The notes beneath the pieces are model-generated. The model saw only the letters and a list, made by a program, of their open reading frames with translations. It had not been told where the DNA came from and made no database searches. A stretch of 64,000 bases of DNA from an uncultured Fidelibacterota bacterium (lineage in GTDB: Bacteria > Fidelibacterota > UBA8477 > JABMPR01): NCBI GenBank assembly GCA_937888365.1, contig CALBFA010000073.1, positions 48,682-112,681 on the forward strand. The letters are read 5' to 3'. Position numbers and translations under genes: made by a program. The stretch's first letter is position 1, and every line of letters starts with the position of its first letter. This document shows, piece by piece, positions 7,477 to 15,992 of the stretch.

Positions 7477-8982
7477 TTAGCTTTCTTGAATCGGTAAGTT
7501 TATGCTGACAATAGCCCCTTTTAATCGAAATAGGCTAGGTGTTTTTGGATTCCGTATTGTGAGTGTTCCTTTATGTTGATAAATAATCTCATAGCTTAAA
7601 TAGAGTCCAATTCCTGTACCCGTATCTTTTGTCGAAAAAAAAGGTTCAAAGAGCTTGTCAGCGTCTTCCATATTAATGCCTGGTCCAGAATCTTGAATAT
7701 CGATACAAATTGTTTTCTCCGTTTGAGCGAGTTGAATTTCTATTTCGCCATCATGTTGAATGGCATCAAAGGCATTTTGTAAAATATTGATAATAACGCG
7801 AGAAATATGAGGTTTCATGATTGGAATCTTTGAAATAATGCTGCGTTTAGTAAGACTTATTTTAATATTTTCTCGTTTCGCCTTTTTCTCAAATATGTTG
7901 ATGGCTTCTGCGATGAGTTTTGATATATCCGTCAAAGATTTAATAATTTGTCCGCGACGCGATAGCTCTGAGACATCACGAATAAGGCGATGCGCTCTTT
8001 CGGTATTTCGTATGACGCGTTCAATATTTTCCAGGTTATCTTTATTTTTCAATTCTTCCTCAAGAAGCTTTGCCGACATCAATATCGAATTAAGAGGGTT
8101 GTTTAATTCGTGGGCGATACTTGCCGTTAAACGTCCCAGTGACGCGAGGCGTTCTGTTCTCGCTAAATCTTTTTCGAGTGCCAAACTTTTGGCGACACCG
8201 ACTTTTACCTGTTCATGGAGATGGAGATTAAAATCGTTTAGTACTTTACGATTCCGACGTAATTCATCAATCATGCTATTGTAAGCATGAGAAACTTGAC
8301 CAAATTCATCACGCCGAACGATATCAAGACGATAGAGAAAGTTTCCCTCAGCTAATTCGCGAAAGCCTTTTCGCAATTGTTTTAGAGGCAAAATAATGAC
8401 TTTATTAAGAAGAAAAATTACGATATTCCCAGCAAAGAAAAACGTTATCAATACAATGGTGACGGCTTGTTTAATGCGATTAAATTCATCATCGATTTGG
8501 TTAACAATATGATCAGGAAGTGTGAAAATAACAACGCTCATCGATGTATGATTGTTTTTTGTTAAAGGAAAATAGTAGCCTAATAAACCATTTGGAAGGA
8601 GTTGTTTGTCTTGATACCGAACATCAGTAAAAACACTACTTGGATTCAGTTTCAAAGAAGGTGAATATTCACCGATATTATGAATCAGTTCGTACTTATC
8701 ATCCAATAAAAGGATAGCATAAGGTTGATGTTTCGCGTAAAAACTGAGCAATATTTTATCAATGAGCGTAAAATTGGAATTTAAAAACGGTTGTTCAGAA
8801 AGGGAGAGAATATTAACGCCATCGGATTTAAAACTCTTTTCATATTGATTTTGGAAAACATTCTGAGTGGCTTGAAGAGTAATGAGGCCCAGAAACAAGA
8901 GTAGTAAAAATGCAGAATAGAAAAAAGAAATGATTTTAAAGCGAATCGAAAAAATGCCGTCAAACGAGAATCGTATTTTCAT
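7477..8982 (-). CDS. Membrane sensor histidine kinase (NtrB/AtoS-like) partner of the sigma-54 activator
   Basis: A 501-residue kinase. Membrane helix 1 is at about 14-34, then an extracytoplasmic sensor of about 140 residues with a PAS/Cache-like look. Membrane helix 2 is at about 175-196, HAMP at about 197-250, a coiled linker, the HisKA phospho-acceptor motif SIAHELNNPLNS, and a HATPase domain with the N-box NAFDAI and the DSGPGI and GTGIGL glycine boxes. All catalytic motifs are present. The ligand is unknown, but the divergent porin and branched-chain-type uptake genes suggest it senses their substrate. Its start codon lies inside one arm of the long inverted repeat at 8975-9060. Confidence 0.9.
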   Translation of the reverse strand: MKIRFSFDGIFSIRFKIISFFYSAFLLLLFLGLITLQATQNVFQNQYEKSFKSDGVNILSLSEQPFLNSNFTLIDKILLSFYAKHQPYAILLLDDKYELIHNIGEYSPSLKLNPSSVFTDVRYQDKQLLPNGLLGYYFPLTKNNHTSMSVVIFTLPDHIVNQIDDEFNRIKQAVTIVLITFFFAGNIVIFLLNKVIILPLKQLRKGFRELAEGNFLYRLDIVRRDEFGQVSHAYNSMIDELRRNRKVLNDFNLHLHEQVKVGVAKSLALEKDLARTERLASLGRLTASIAHELNNPLNSILMSAKLLEEELKNKDNLENIERVIRNTERAHRLIRDVSELSRRGQIIKSLTDISKLIAEAINIFEKKAKRENIKISLTKRSIISKIPIMKPHISRVIINILQNAFDAIQHDGEIEIQLAQTEKTICIDIQDSGPGINMEDADKLFEPFFSTKDTGTGIGLYLSYEIIYQHKGTLTIRNPKTPSLFRLKGAIVSINLPIQES

Positions 8983-9060
8983 ATTGACAAAAAGTAATGT
9001 TTATGACCTAAATCACAACAAATCATTTCATAATGAAATGATTTGTATCAATATGAAAAT
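8975..9060. repeat. Nested inverted repeats in the divergent kinase/porin promoter region
   Basis: An outer perfect inverted repeat has 13-bp arms, ATTTTCATATTGA at 8975-8987 and its complement at 9048-9060. Between them lies a perfect palindrome at 9018-9046, with 14-bp arms starting ACAAATCATTTCAT around one central base. The two are not concentric. The left outer arm contains the kinase start codon. The very short spacer of the inner palindrome suits a protein-binding DNA operator better than an RNA hairpin. The activator encoded next door is the obvious candidate ligand. Confidence 0.65.
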
Positions 9061-9116
9061 GTCTAAATATTAGAAAAAACCATCTAAAATATTGTTTATT
9101 AAGTAATAATGACAAA

Positions 9117-9132
9117 TGGCACATCATTTGAG
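9117..9132 (+). promoter_or_regulatory. Sigma-54-like promoter of the porin/ABC uptake operon
   Basis: TGGCACATCATTTGAG matches the -24 element TGGCAC exactly. At the correct distance it has TTTGA where the -12 consensus has TTGC, so the final GC reads GA. It lies 95 bases upstream of the porin start and about 70-100 bases downstream of the palindromes that could be enhancer sites. It is divergent from a sigma-54 activator gene. The imperfect -12 keeps the confidence moderate. Confidence 0.45.
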
Positions 9133-9226
9133 AAAAGAAGGGTATGCAGACAGAGCATGTTTTAATGAACTTTTCAGGAATGGACCTGAACGGCTCCAGA
9201 GAAATAACGAACTAAAGGAGAAAAAA

Positions 9227-10312
9227 ATGAGAAAAAATCTCAGCTTAACCTTGGTACTCATCTTGGTGTTGACCATGGCAACAGCCTATGCAGATATCAC
9301 GTTTAGTGGTGATGCACGTGTCCGCCCTAGAATGGATGTAAAAACATATGGCGAGAACGCCGAAAAAACCGTTACGGACAATTATTACTACTACCGAGCT
9401 CGTTTAAATGTTATGGCAAATATGAGCGAAGGTTATTACTTCAAAACTCAATTAGGAACAAATGGAGTAGCAACTTGGACGGGTAAATTTGGTACAGGTT
9501 CAACTCCTAGCGGATCTTCTATTCCTTCTGCAGGTCGTGGAACACTTTCCTTTTTGCAATTGTATTTTGGACACAAAGGTGATGCTTTTGGTTGGTCTGC
9601 AGGGATTATTCCTGTTTCGGGTAATTCCATGACGGATTTTCATTATTATCCTACTATTGCACTTGATATCCCTTGGGTGATTTATAACAATAGTGCCGCA
9701 TCTGGTTTTAATTTTTATTACATGTTGGCTGGGAACAAGCTCGATTTGAAAGTTATAGTTGATGACAATCTTGGTGTCGTTACTGATGATGTTGGAGACT
9801 CACTTGATGTTACAACCAAAGATGCATATTCTATACATTTAAACTACCCTGTTAAATTTGCAGGCGTTAAGATTTCTCCCGAATTTATTAAAACATTAGG
9901 CGATGAGGGAAAAGCATCTCCAATGACGTTTGGAGCAGAAGTAGCCTTGCCCAAAATGGCAGGTTTTGGGTTTTCTATGTTTGCTGGCTTAACATCTCAA
10001 ACTGTTGTAGATGCAGGAACCTATGCTGGTTTCATTGCACGGGGAAAACTAGTTGGAAAAGTTGGACCTGGATCTATAACGGCTTGGTATGATATGGCTA
10101 AACTGACAGATACATCAGGTGATGTAGATGTCATTACCAATTTTTCGTATATTTGGCTCGCATACAAATATACGGCTCATAAATCAGACCAAGGATCTCT
10201 TACGTTTGCACCAACTATTAGAATTTACAACAAGAATACGGATACTGACGGTGTCATGAGCGGATATTATTCGCGCTCAAAATTTGAATTAACAACAGAA
10301 GTAAAGTTCTAA
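9227..10312 (+). CDS. Outer-membrane beta-barrel porin
   Basis: A 361-residue exported protein. The start at 9227 follows AAAGGAG by about 6 bases and gives a clean signal peptide (residues 1-22, cleavage after TAYA); the frame extends upstream but that stretch has no signal. The mature part begins with ITFSGDARVRPRMD, a typical first barrel strand. It continues with alternating aromatic strands and glycine/asparagine turns and ends FELTTEVKF, with the C-terminal phenylalanine used for outer-membrane insertion. It heads the uptake operon, so it probably lets the transporter's substrate into the periplasm. No specific porin family is recognised with certainty. Confidence 0.8.
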   Translation: MRKNLSLTLVLILVLTMATAYADITFSGDARVRPRMDVKTYGENAEKTVTDNYYYYRARLNVMANMSEGYYFKTQLGTNGVATWTGKFGTGSTPSGSSIPSAGRGTLSFLQLYFGHKGDAFGWSAGIIPVSGNSMTDFHYYPTIALDIPWVIYNNSAASGFNFYYMLAGNKLDLKVIVDDNLGVVTDDVGDSLDVTTKDAYSIHLNYPVKFAGVKISPEFIKTLGDEGKASPMTFGAEVALPKMAGFGFSMFAGLTSQTVVDAGTYAGFIARGKLVGKVGPGSITAWYDMAKLTDTSGDVDVITNFSYIWLAYKYTAHKSDQGSLTFAPTIRIYNKNTDTDGVMSGYYSRSKFELTTEVKF

Positions 10313-10327
10313 CACATTAATTTTAAT

Positions 10328-10357
10328 CCGAGGTGGTTTTAAATTAAACCACCTCGG
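10328..10357 (+). terminator. Strong hairpin between porin and binding-protein genes
   Basis: A 12-bp perfect stem (CCGAGGTGGTTT and its complement) with a 6-base loop starts 15 bases after the porin stop and ends 20 bases before the next start. It lacks a following T-run. It is therefore more likely to be a partial terminator or a 3'-end stabiliser that makes porin mRNA more abundant than the downstream message. The same stem core recurs in the terminator at 34241. Confidence 0.6.
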
Positions 10358-10376
10358 AAATTACACGAGGTATCGT

Positions 10377-11612
10377 ATGAAAAAAATATTAGTACTTAGC
10401 TTAATTGTGGCAATAGGATTAACATTTTTAATAGGCTGTTCTTCAAAAGAAGAAGGATCCATTAAAATTGGTGTACTTTTGCCTCTGACGGGCTCACAAG
10501 CGAAATTTGGTGAGATGGAAAAGAATTCTTTTGATATTGCTCAAGCAGAGATTAATCAAGCAGGCGGTATTAAAGGCCGTCAATTAGAATTTGTATATGA
10601 AGATGATACAGGCAAACCGGACGTTGGACGTATGGGAATGGAAAAACTGATTGCTCAGGATAAAGTCCCCATGATTACAGGCGGTTACAGCTCATCTGTG
10701 ACATTCGCAGCAGCACAAGTCGCTCAAAAATATCGCGTCCCATTTATGGTTTGTACAGGAAGTGTTGACAAAATTACGGAGCCAGAGGCGTATGATTTGA
10801 ACAAAAACGATGGTGATAAATTTTATGTATATCGCATAAATCCACCTGTGTCAGAATATGCATCTGGACTAGAAGGATTTATTAATAGCGTTGTAAAACC
10901 AAAATCCGTGATGATTTTTCACGAAGGTACAACTTTTGGAACGAAGGGCGCTGAAGCATTTGCTAAAACTTGCAGCAAATTAGGCATTGATGTTTTGGGA
11001 ACAGAATCTTACACCGAAGGAACAGTCGATTTCAAACCCATGCTCCTCGGCGTGAAAGAAAAAAATCCCGATGTTGTTTATATGATTGCCTATGTTATGG
11101 ATGCTGCTCTTTTAATGAAACAGTCAAAAGATTTACAATTATCACCTCAGATATTTATTGGTGCTGGTGCTGGATTTACGATGCCTGCATTTAGAGAAAA
11201 TGCTGGAGTTGCATCACGCAAAGTTGTTTCTTCAACCTTATGGCATCAATCCTTGCCTTTGGCAGGTGCACAAGAGTATTTCGATAAATATGTTGAAAAA
11301 TTTGGTGCCGAAAACACGCCTGATTATCATGGAGCTGAAGCTTACGCCGCAGCTTATGTCGTGAAAGATGTACTCAACAGAGCGACTGACTACACGCCTG
11401 AATCATTGAAAAATGCCCTTGATAAATCAGATCTTATGACGGTATTTGGCCCCGTCAAATTTACGAGTTATGGCAAGAAAATTCATCAAAACAAGATGGA
11501 TACCTATGTTGTACAGTGGATTAATGATGAGTTGAAATTAATTTGGCCTCAATCGCTTGCGGATGCTGACTATGCATTCCCAATTAATTATGCAAAAGAA
11601 TGGGCCGAATAA
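10377..11612 (+). CDS. livK: ABC transporter substrate-binding lipoprotein, branched-chain amino acid (LivK) type
   Basis: A 411-residue periplasmic binding protein with a lipoprotein signal peptide (lipobox LIGC, Cys21). A type I periplasmic binding fold follows, starting IKIGVLLPLTGSQAKFGEM and including the motif ITGGYSSSVT where ligand carboxylates are bound. It would deliver substrate to the permeases and ATPases at 11759-15118. LivK-like proteins bind leucine-type amino acids but also amides, urea and aromatic or short-chain acids, so the ligand is open. It is separated from the permease genes by a 146-base gap with a hairpin, a usual way to make binding protein in excess. Confidence 0.9.
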   Translation: MKKILVLSLIVAIGLTFLIGCSSKEEGSIKIGVLLPLTGSQAKFGEMEKNSFDIAQAEINQAGGIKGRQLEFVYEDDTGKPDVGRMGMEKLIAQDKVPMITGGYSSSVTFAAAQVAQKYRVPFMVCTGSVDKITEPEAYDLNKNDGDKFYVYRINPPVSEYASGLEGFINSVVKPKSVMIFHEGTTFGTKGAEAFAKTCSKLGIDVLGTESYTEGTVDFKPMLLGVKEKNPDVVYMIAYVMDAALLMKQSKDLQLSPQIFIGAGAGFTMPAFRENAGVASRKVVSSTLWHQSLPLAGAQEYFDKYVEKFGAENTPDYHGAEAYAAAYVVKDVLNRATDYTPESLKNALDKSDLMTVFGPVKFTSYGKKIHQNKMDTYVVQWINDELKLIWPQSLADADYAFPINYAKEWAE

Positions 11613-11666
11613 TACAAGCCTTTTCTTGATCTTTGGCGTGTTTTTCACCTAAGGTGAGAAACAAAA

Positions 11667-11710
11667 AATTGCAGGGCTCATGCAGAATTAAATGGGTGAG
11701 CCCCGCAATT
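11667..11710 (+). terminator. Hairpin between binding-protein and permease genes
   Basis: Two 14-base arms (11667-11680 and 11697-11710) pair at 13 of 14 positions around a 16-base loop, closed by AATTGC/GCAATT. There is no T-run. In LivK-type operons such an element commonly dampens read-through so that binding protein exceeds permease. I infer that role here. Confidence 0.55.
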
Positions 11711-11758
11711 CTATGAAATAAGTTATTTAATAGCAAAATAATTAAAATTGGAAATTCC

Positions 11759-12670
11759 ATGGAAACGTTTCTTCAAACATTAGCTTCGGGAATACTTATT
11801 GGCGGACTTTACGCCATAATTGGAATTGGCATGACATTGATTATGGGCGTCTTAAATATTATCAATTTAGCCCACGGTCAAATTTTAATGATTTCAATGT
11901 ATATCACATGGGTATTGTGGCATTATTTCGGAATTGATCCCTACATGTCAATCTTTATAACCATTCCAACTGTATTTTTGATTGCCGAAGGCATCAGCAA
12001 ATATTTTCTACATCCTTTAATTGATAAAGATTCAATTTTGCCTGAAAATCAAGTTCTAATGACCGTAGGAATCGGAATGGTCATCATGGAGCTTGCCCGC
12101 ACAATTTTTACCAGTGATTTTAAGTCTATTTCGCCAACGACCACACTTCGTGGTGAAAAAATTGATATCCCAGGATATTTACAAAATTCAATTCATATAG
12201 CGAATATAAGTATTTCAATCCCACTTTTAATTGCATTTTCCATTTCAATCTTTTTGACCTTAGGTTTGTTTCTCTTTTTAACAAAAACTGACAAAGGTCG
12301 TTCCGTTCGTGCTACGGCGCAAGATAAAGGTGCCGCAGCCTTAATGGGTATTTCCACCGCTAAAATTACGATACTTACGTATGGAATCGGCTCAGCTTTG
12401 GATGCTGCGGCTGGTTCATTATTGCTTCCTATTTACTATTTGTACCCAGATGTTGGTCCCATTTTTACGGTGAAAGCCTTTGTTATTACCATATTAGGGG
12501 GACTTGGGTCAACTGTTGGAGCAATCTTTGGTGGTCTAATTCTTGGTTTGGCTGAAACCTTTGGTGCAACGTACATTTCTATGGGATATAAAGATGCTGT
12601 TGGTTTAATAATTTTCTTACTCGTACTCGTCTTCTTTCCCGGTGGACTCAAACGGTTTACAAAGGTTTAG
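11759..12670 (+). CDS. livH: Branched-chain amino acid-type ABC permease LivH
   Basis: A 303-residue inner-membrane permease with about eight membrane segments and the LivH signature in the first helices (GLYAIIGIGMTLIMGVLNIINLAHG). The ATPase-contact region around ATAQDKGAAALMGI is also present. It pairs with LivM at 12680 (9 bases downstream) to form the transmembrane channel. Length is normal for the family. The start lacks a strong Shine-Dalgarno sequence, consistent with lower expression than the binding protein. Confidence 0.93.
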   Translation: METFLQTLASGILIGGLYAIIGIGMTLIMGVLNIINLAHGQILMISMYITWVLWHYFGIDPYMSIFITIPTVFLIAEGISKYFLHPLIDKDSILPENQVLMTVGIGMVIMELARTIFTSDFKSISPTTTLRGEKIDIPGYLQNSIHIANISISIPLLIAFSISIFLTLGLFLFLTKTDKGRSVRATAQDKGAAALMGISTAKITILTYGIGSALDAAAGSLLLPIYYLYPDVGPIFTVKAFVITILGGLGSTVGAIFGGLILGLAETFGATYISMGYKDAVGLIIFLLVLVFFPGGLKRFTKV

Positions 12671-12679
12671 GAGCTGAAA

Positions 12680-13681
12680 ATGACAAATAATACACAAAAT
12701 GGCTTCTTTAAATTGACTAAGTTTGAATTTACAGCAATTGCCATCATTATGATTTCACCTCTTCTATTTTCTTGGTCTATGTATTTTCAAGGATTACTCA
12801 TTATCGTTATGTTATGGATTATTTTAGGTTTAAGCTGGAATTTAATGGCTGGATATACGGGCCAAGTATCTTTTGGACATGCAGCCTTTTTTGGTATCGG
12901 CGCCTATGCGGCCGCATTACCATATTTCCATTGGAGAATATCACCTTGGTGGGGACTCATTACGGGTCCTATAGTTGCTGTTGCTTTTGGATATTTTTTA
13001 GGAAAATTAGTATTTAAGCTAAAGGGTCCCTATTTCGCCCTTGGTACCTTGGCATCAGGTGAGATTCTACGCATCATATTTGGCGAAGAAGAACTCATCA
13101 CGAATGGGCATAATGGTATTTTTTATATGACAACTTGGACGAGTAAACTACCCTATTTTTATATCGCTGCCGCTCTCGCCATTTTTTCGATATTAATTAT
13201 TCGAAAAATTATTCAGAGCAAATTGGGCTTCTACTTTCTTTCCATTCGTGAAGATCAAGATGCGGCCGAAGCTTTAGGCATTGATACGGTGAAGTACAAA
13301 AATCTAAGTCTGGCAATCTCAGCAGCAATGGCTGGAGTCGCGGGGGCATTCTATATGATTTATATGGGATTTATCGATCCCGAAGTCGTTTTTGCACTAC
13401 ACAATATTTCTATAATTACCATACTCGTCGGTATCATTGGTGGCGTTGGTACAATTTGGGGACCAGCAGTTGGAGCCATCGTCATGATATTTATACAAGA
13501 ATTATTTAGGTCGTCACTTTTCGGCCTTGGACCCGAGTGGTTGTCGCGACTACATTCGCTGGTTTTTGGAGCACTTGTCGTTTTAATTATTTTATATATG
13601 GCGGGTGGTATTGTGGGTGATTGGCCAATCATTGCTAATAAAATTAAATCCTGGAAAAATAAGACTGAGGGTCAATCATGA
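12680..13681 (+). CDS. livM: Branched-chain amino acid-type ABC permease LivM
   Basis: A 333-residue permease with the LivM pattern LSWNLMAGYTGQVSFGHAAFFGIGAY and the cytoplasmic coupling loop IREDQDAAEALGID that contacts the ATPases. It has eight or more hydrophobic segments. It sits between LivH and LivG and overlaps LivG by 4 bases (ATGA), a sign of coupled translation. Length and motifs are ordinary for the family. Confidence 0.93.
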   Translation: MTNNTQNGFFKLTKFEFTAIAIIMISPLLFSWSMYFQGLLIIVMLWIILGLSWNLMAGYTGQVSFGHAAFFGIGAYAAALPYFHWRISPWWGLITGPIVAVAFGYFLGKLVFKLKGPYFALGTLASGEILRIIFGEEELITNGHNGIFYMTTWTSKLPYFYIAAALAIFSILIIRKIIQSKLGFYFLSIREDQDAAEALGIDTVKYKNLSLAISAAMAGVAGAFYMIYMGFIDPEVVFALHNISIITILVGIIGGVGTIWGPAVGAIVMIFIQELFRSSLFGLGPEWLSRLHSLVFGALVVLIILYMAGGIVGDWPIIANKIKSWKNKTEGQS

Positions 13682-14421
13682 GTATTTTAGAAATTGATGG
13701 TCTCACTAAACACTTTGGTGGATTAACGGCTGTCGATCATGTTAGTTTTGAAGTTCAAGAAGGTGAAATCTTGGGTCTTATTGGTCCAAATGGAAGCGGG
13801 AAAACGACGCTGTTTAATTTAATTAATAGTTTTTATACGGTTTCCAGCGGAAAAATAATATTCAATAAGCAAGATATCACGCATCTCAAAACGAATGAGA
13901 TAGCCAAAGCAGGTATCGGACGAACGTTTCAAGTCGTTAAACCGCTTAAAAGATTGTCGGTAGAAGATAATGTTATGGCAGGTGCTTTTGCCCGTGAAAA
14001 TTCGTTCTCGGGTGCTCGAGAAGTCGCACATGAGGTATTGAAATTTTGCCATTTAGATGATTATTCACAGATGAAAGCCGATAGTTTACCCATTGGTGGA
14101 CGGAAACGTCTTGAAATTGCAAAAGCACTCGCCACACGCCCTTCCTTACTTTTGCTCGATGAAACAGCCGCAGGTCTTAATCCCACAGAAGTTGTGGAAG
14201 CCATCCAAATTATGAAAAACATCCGTGACGAATTAGGCATAACTATTATTATTGTTGAACATATTATGAAAGTAATAATGACGATAAGTGATAGAATTTT
14301 AGCCATCGCACACGGCTCAACCATTGCCGAAGGAAAGCCGGAAATAGTAGCTCAAGACCCTGCTGTCATTCAAGCTTATCTAGGTTCAGAATTTAATATA
14401 GGAGACCACTTCAATGCTTAA
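13678..14421 (+). CDS. livG: Branched-chain amino acid-type ABC ATPase LivG
   Basis: A 247-residue ATPase with Walker A GPNGSGKTT (about residues 36-44), Q-loop GIGRTFQVVK, and Walker B LLLLDETAAGLNP. The ABC signature position reads LPIGGRKRLEIA instead of LSGGQ-type, which is usual for LivG (LPYGxQRRLEIA). It forms a heterodimer with LivF. The gene overlaps both neighbours (4 bases with livM, 8 bases with livF). Confidence 0.93.
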   Translation: MSILEIDGLTKHFGGLTAVDHVSFEVQEGEILGLIGPNGSGKTTLFNLINSFYTVSSGKIIFNKQDITHLKTNEIAKAGIGRTFQVVKPLKRLSVEDNVMAGAFARENSFSGAREVAHEVLKFCHLDDYSQMKADSLPIGGRKRLEIAKALATRPSLLLLDETAAGLNPTEVVEAIQIMKNIRDELGITIIIVEHIMKVIMTISDRILAIAHGSTIAEGKPEIVAQDPAVIQAYLGSEFNIGDHFNA

Positions 14422-15118
14422 AGTCAACCATGTCGATATGAGTTACGGCGATTTGCAGGTGTTGTGGGATGTCTCTTTTGAAGTTCGACAGGGTGAAATC
14501 ATTGTACTTGTTGGAGCGAATGGCGCTGGAAAGTCATCCATTTTAAAAACAATTTCCAATATTAAAAATCCATCCCATGGCGAAATTATTTTTGAAGATT
14601 TTAATCTAGTAACGGCGCAACCCCATGAAATAATAGAGCATGGCGTTATTCATGTACCGGAGGGGAGGCATCTCTTTAATGAAATGACGGTTGAAGAGAA
14701 TTTAATTATGGGGAGTCTTTCCCAACGTGCAAAACCTAGGCGAAATGAGATGATAGATTATTGTTTCGGACTATTTCCTCGATTAAAAGAAAGACGAAAG
14801 CAGATTGCGGGAACACTTTCGGGTGGAGAACAACAGATGGTTGCAATTGCTCGAGGTTTAATGGCTTTACCAAAAATATTAATGCTTGATGAACCATCGC
14901 TAGGGCTTGCACCGATTTTAGTGCAAGAAATCTTCGAAATTGTCCGTAATGTCAGCAAGGAAGGCATCACAATACTACTGGTTGAACAAAATGTTCGGCA
15001 AACACTTGCCTTTTGTGACAGAGCCTACGTATTAGAAAATGGACGTGTTACAAAAGAGGGAACAGGAAATGAACTGCTGAACGATGAATATGTGCGTGAA
15101 GCTTATTTGGGAATATAA
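14414..15118 (+). CDS. livF: Branched-chain amino acid-type ABC ATPase LivF
   Basis: A 234-residue ATPase with Walker A GANGAGKSS, the LivF-typical VPEGRHLF after the Q-loop, signature LSGGEQQMVAIARGL, Walker B ILMLDEPSLGLAP and the switch region LLVEQNV. It completes the uptake system begun at 10377. The start overlaps the end of livG by 8 bases. The next gene, a CBS-ACT protein, follows after 21 bases and belongs to the same transcript. Confidence 0.93.
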   Translation: MLKVNHVDMSYGDLQVLWDVSFEVRQGEIIVLVGANGAGKSSILKTISNIKNPSHGEIIFEDFNLVTAQPHEIIEHGVIHVPEGRHLFNEMTVEENLIMGSLSQRAKPRRNEMIDYCFGLFPRLKERRKQIAGTLSGGEQQMVAIARGLMALPKILMLDEPSLGLAPILVQEIFEIVRNVSKEGITILLVEQNVRQTLAFCDRAYVLENGRVTKEGTGNELLNDEYVREAYLGI

Positions 15119-15139
15119 TATTATAGAAAGGATTCAACC

Positions 15140-15781
15140 ATGTTTGTACGTTTTTTAATGACTAGTCCTGTGATAACGATTGAAGAAAATGAATCCGTAT
15201 TGGATGCCATCCACCTCATGCGAAAGAATAAAATTCGCAGATTACCCGTTGTTGACAAAAAAGGCGCGCTTGTAGGTATTGTGGCGGATATTGATGTTGT
15301 TGAGTTTTCGCCCAGTAAGGCGTCTTCATTAGATCGCTTTGAATTAAACTATTTAATTGCCAAAACTCCGATTCAATCCATCATGTCAAAAGAGCCTTAT
15401 TCGGTTGCGCCAGACGACCCGATTGAGATGGCGGCCTATCTTATGGAAAAATATAATATCGGGGGTTTACCCGTAATCTCTAATGGCGGACTCGTCGGCA
15501 TCATTACAGAAATTGATGTCTTTCGTGCTTTCATGCAAATTTTAGGTGTGAAACAGGATGGCATCAGGCTTTCGGTTGAAATTCCAAATCAAACAGGTGA
15601 GTTAAGAAAACTTGTCGCCATGTTATCAGATGATTTGGTCTCAAAAATTATCAGTATTGCGAGTCATAATCAGGGAAATGACAATCATAAACGATCGGTG
15701 ATTTTACGCTTAGAAACAAAGTTCGAAGCTCAAATCCGTCAATTATTCCTCGATGCTGGATATAAAATAAGAAACGGTTAA
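15140..15781 (+). CDS. CBS-domain pair plus ACT domain protein (AcuB-like)
   Basis: A 213-residue cytoplasmic protein. CBS domain 1 lies at about 6-60 (FLMTSPVITIEENESV) and CBS domain 2 at about 75-133 (IMSKEPYSVAPDDP). An ACT-like domain at about 145-210 begins LSVEIPNQTGELRKLV. CBS pairs bind adenine nucleotides and ACT domains bind amino acids or other small ligands. Preceded by AGAAAGGA and followed by a terminator, it is the last gene of the uptake operon. A role sensing energy state or the imported substrate is inference. Confidence 0.85.
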   Translation: MFVRFLMTSPVITIEENESVLDAIHLMRKNKIRRLPVVDKKGALVGIVADIDVVEFSPSKASSLDRFELNYLIAKTPIQSIMSKEPYSVAPDDPIEMAAYLMEKYNIGGLPVISNGGLVGIITEIDVFRAFMQILGVKQDGIRLSVEIPNQTGELRKLVAMLSDDLVSKIISIASHNQGNDNHKRSVILRLETKFEAQIRQLFLDAGYKIRNG

Positions 15782-15802
15782 ATTAAAATATTCGATATTT
15801 TG

Positions 15803-15834
15803 AAAGGGTTGGTTTTATGCGAACCCTTTTTTTT
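15803..15834 (+). terminator. Intrinsic terminator of the porin/ABC uptake operon
   Basis: AAAGGGTT pairs with AACCCTTT around an 11-base loop and runs directly into a stretch of T. It lies 22 bases after the stop of the CBS-ACT gene, closing the operon that starts at the sigma-54-like promoter. Confidence 0.8.
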
Positions 15835-15992
15835 ATTTGATGTAAAATAATACCTGATACCGTTTAAAGTTATGAGAAGGAAAAAAAAATAATTTGAAAG
15901 AAATGTATATTTTTAACAATTTGATGTTAGAAAGTGGCTATCTTCTAATATGGTGAGAAGGAAAATAGTTTAACACGTAGAAAACAAGAAAC

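Noticed and set aside
7817..8284. 155-codon open frame on the plus strand opposite the histidine kinase
   Set aside because: It lies antisense to conserved kinase domains and shows no family features; a shadow of the real gene.
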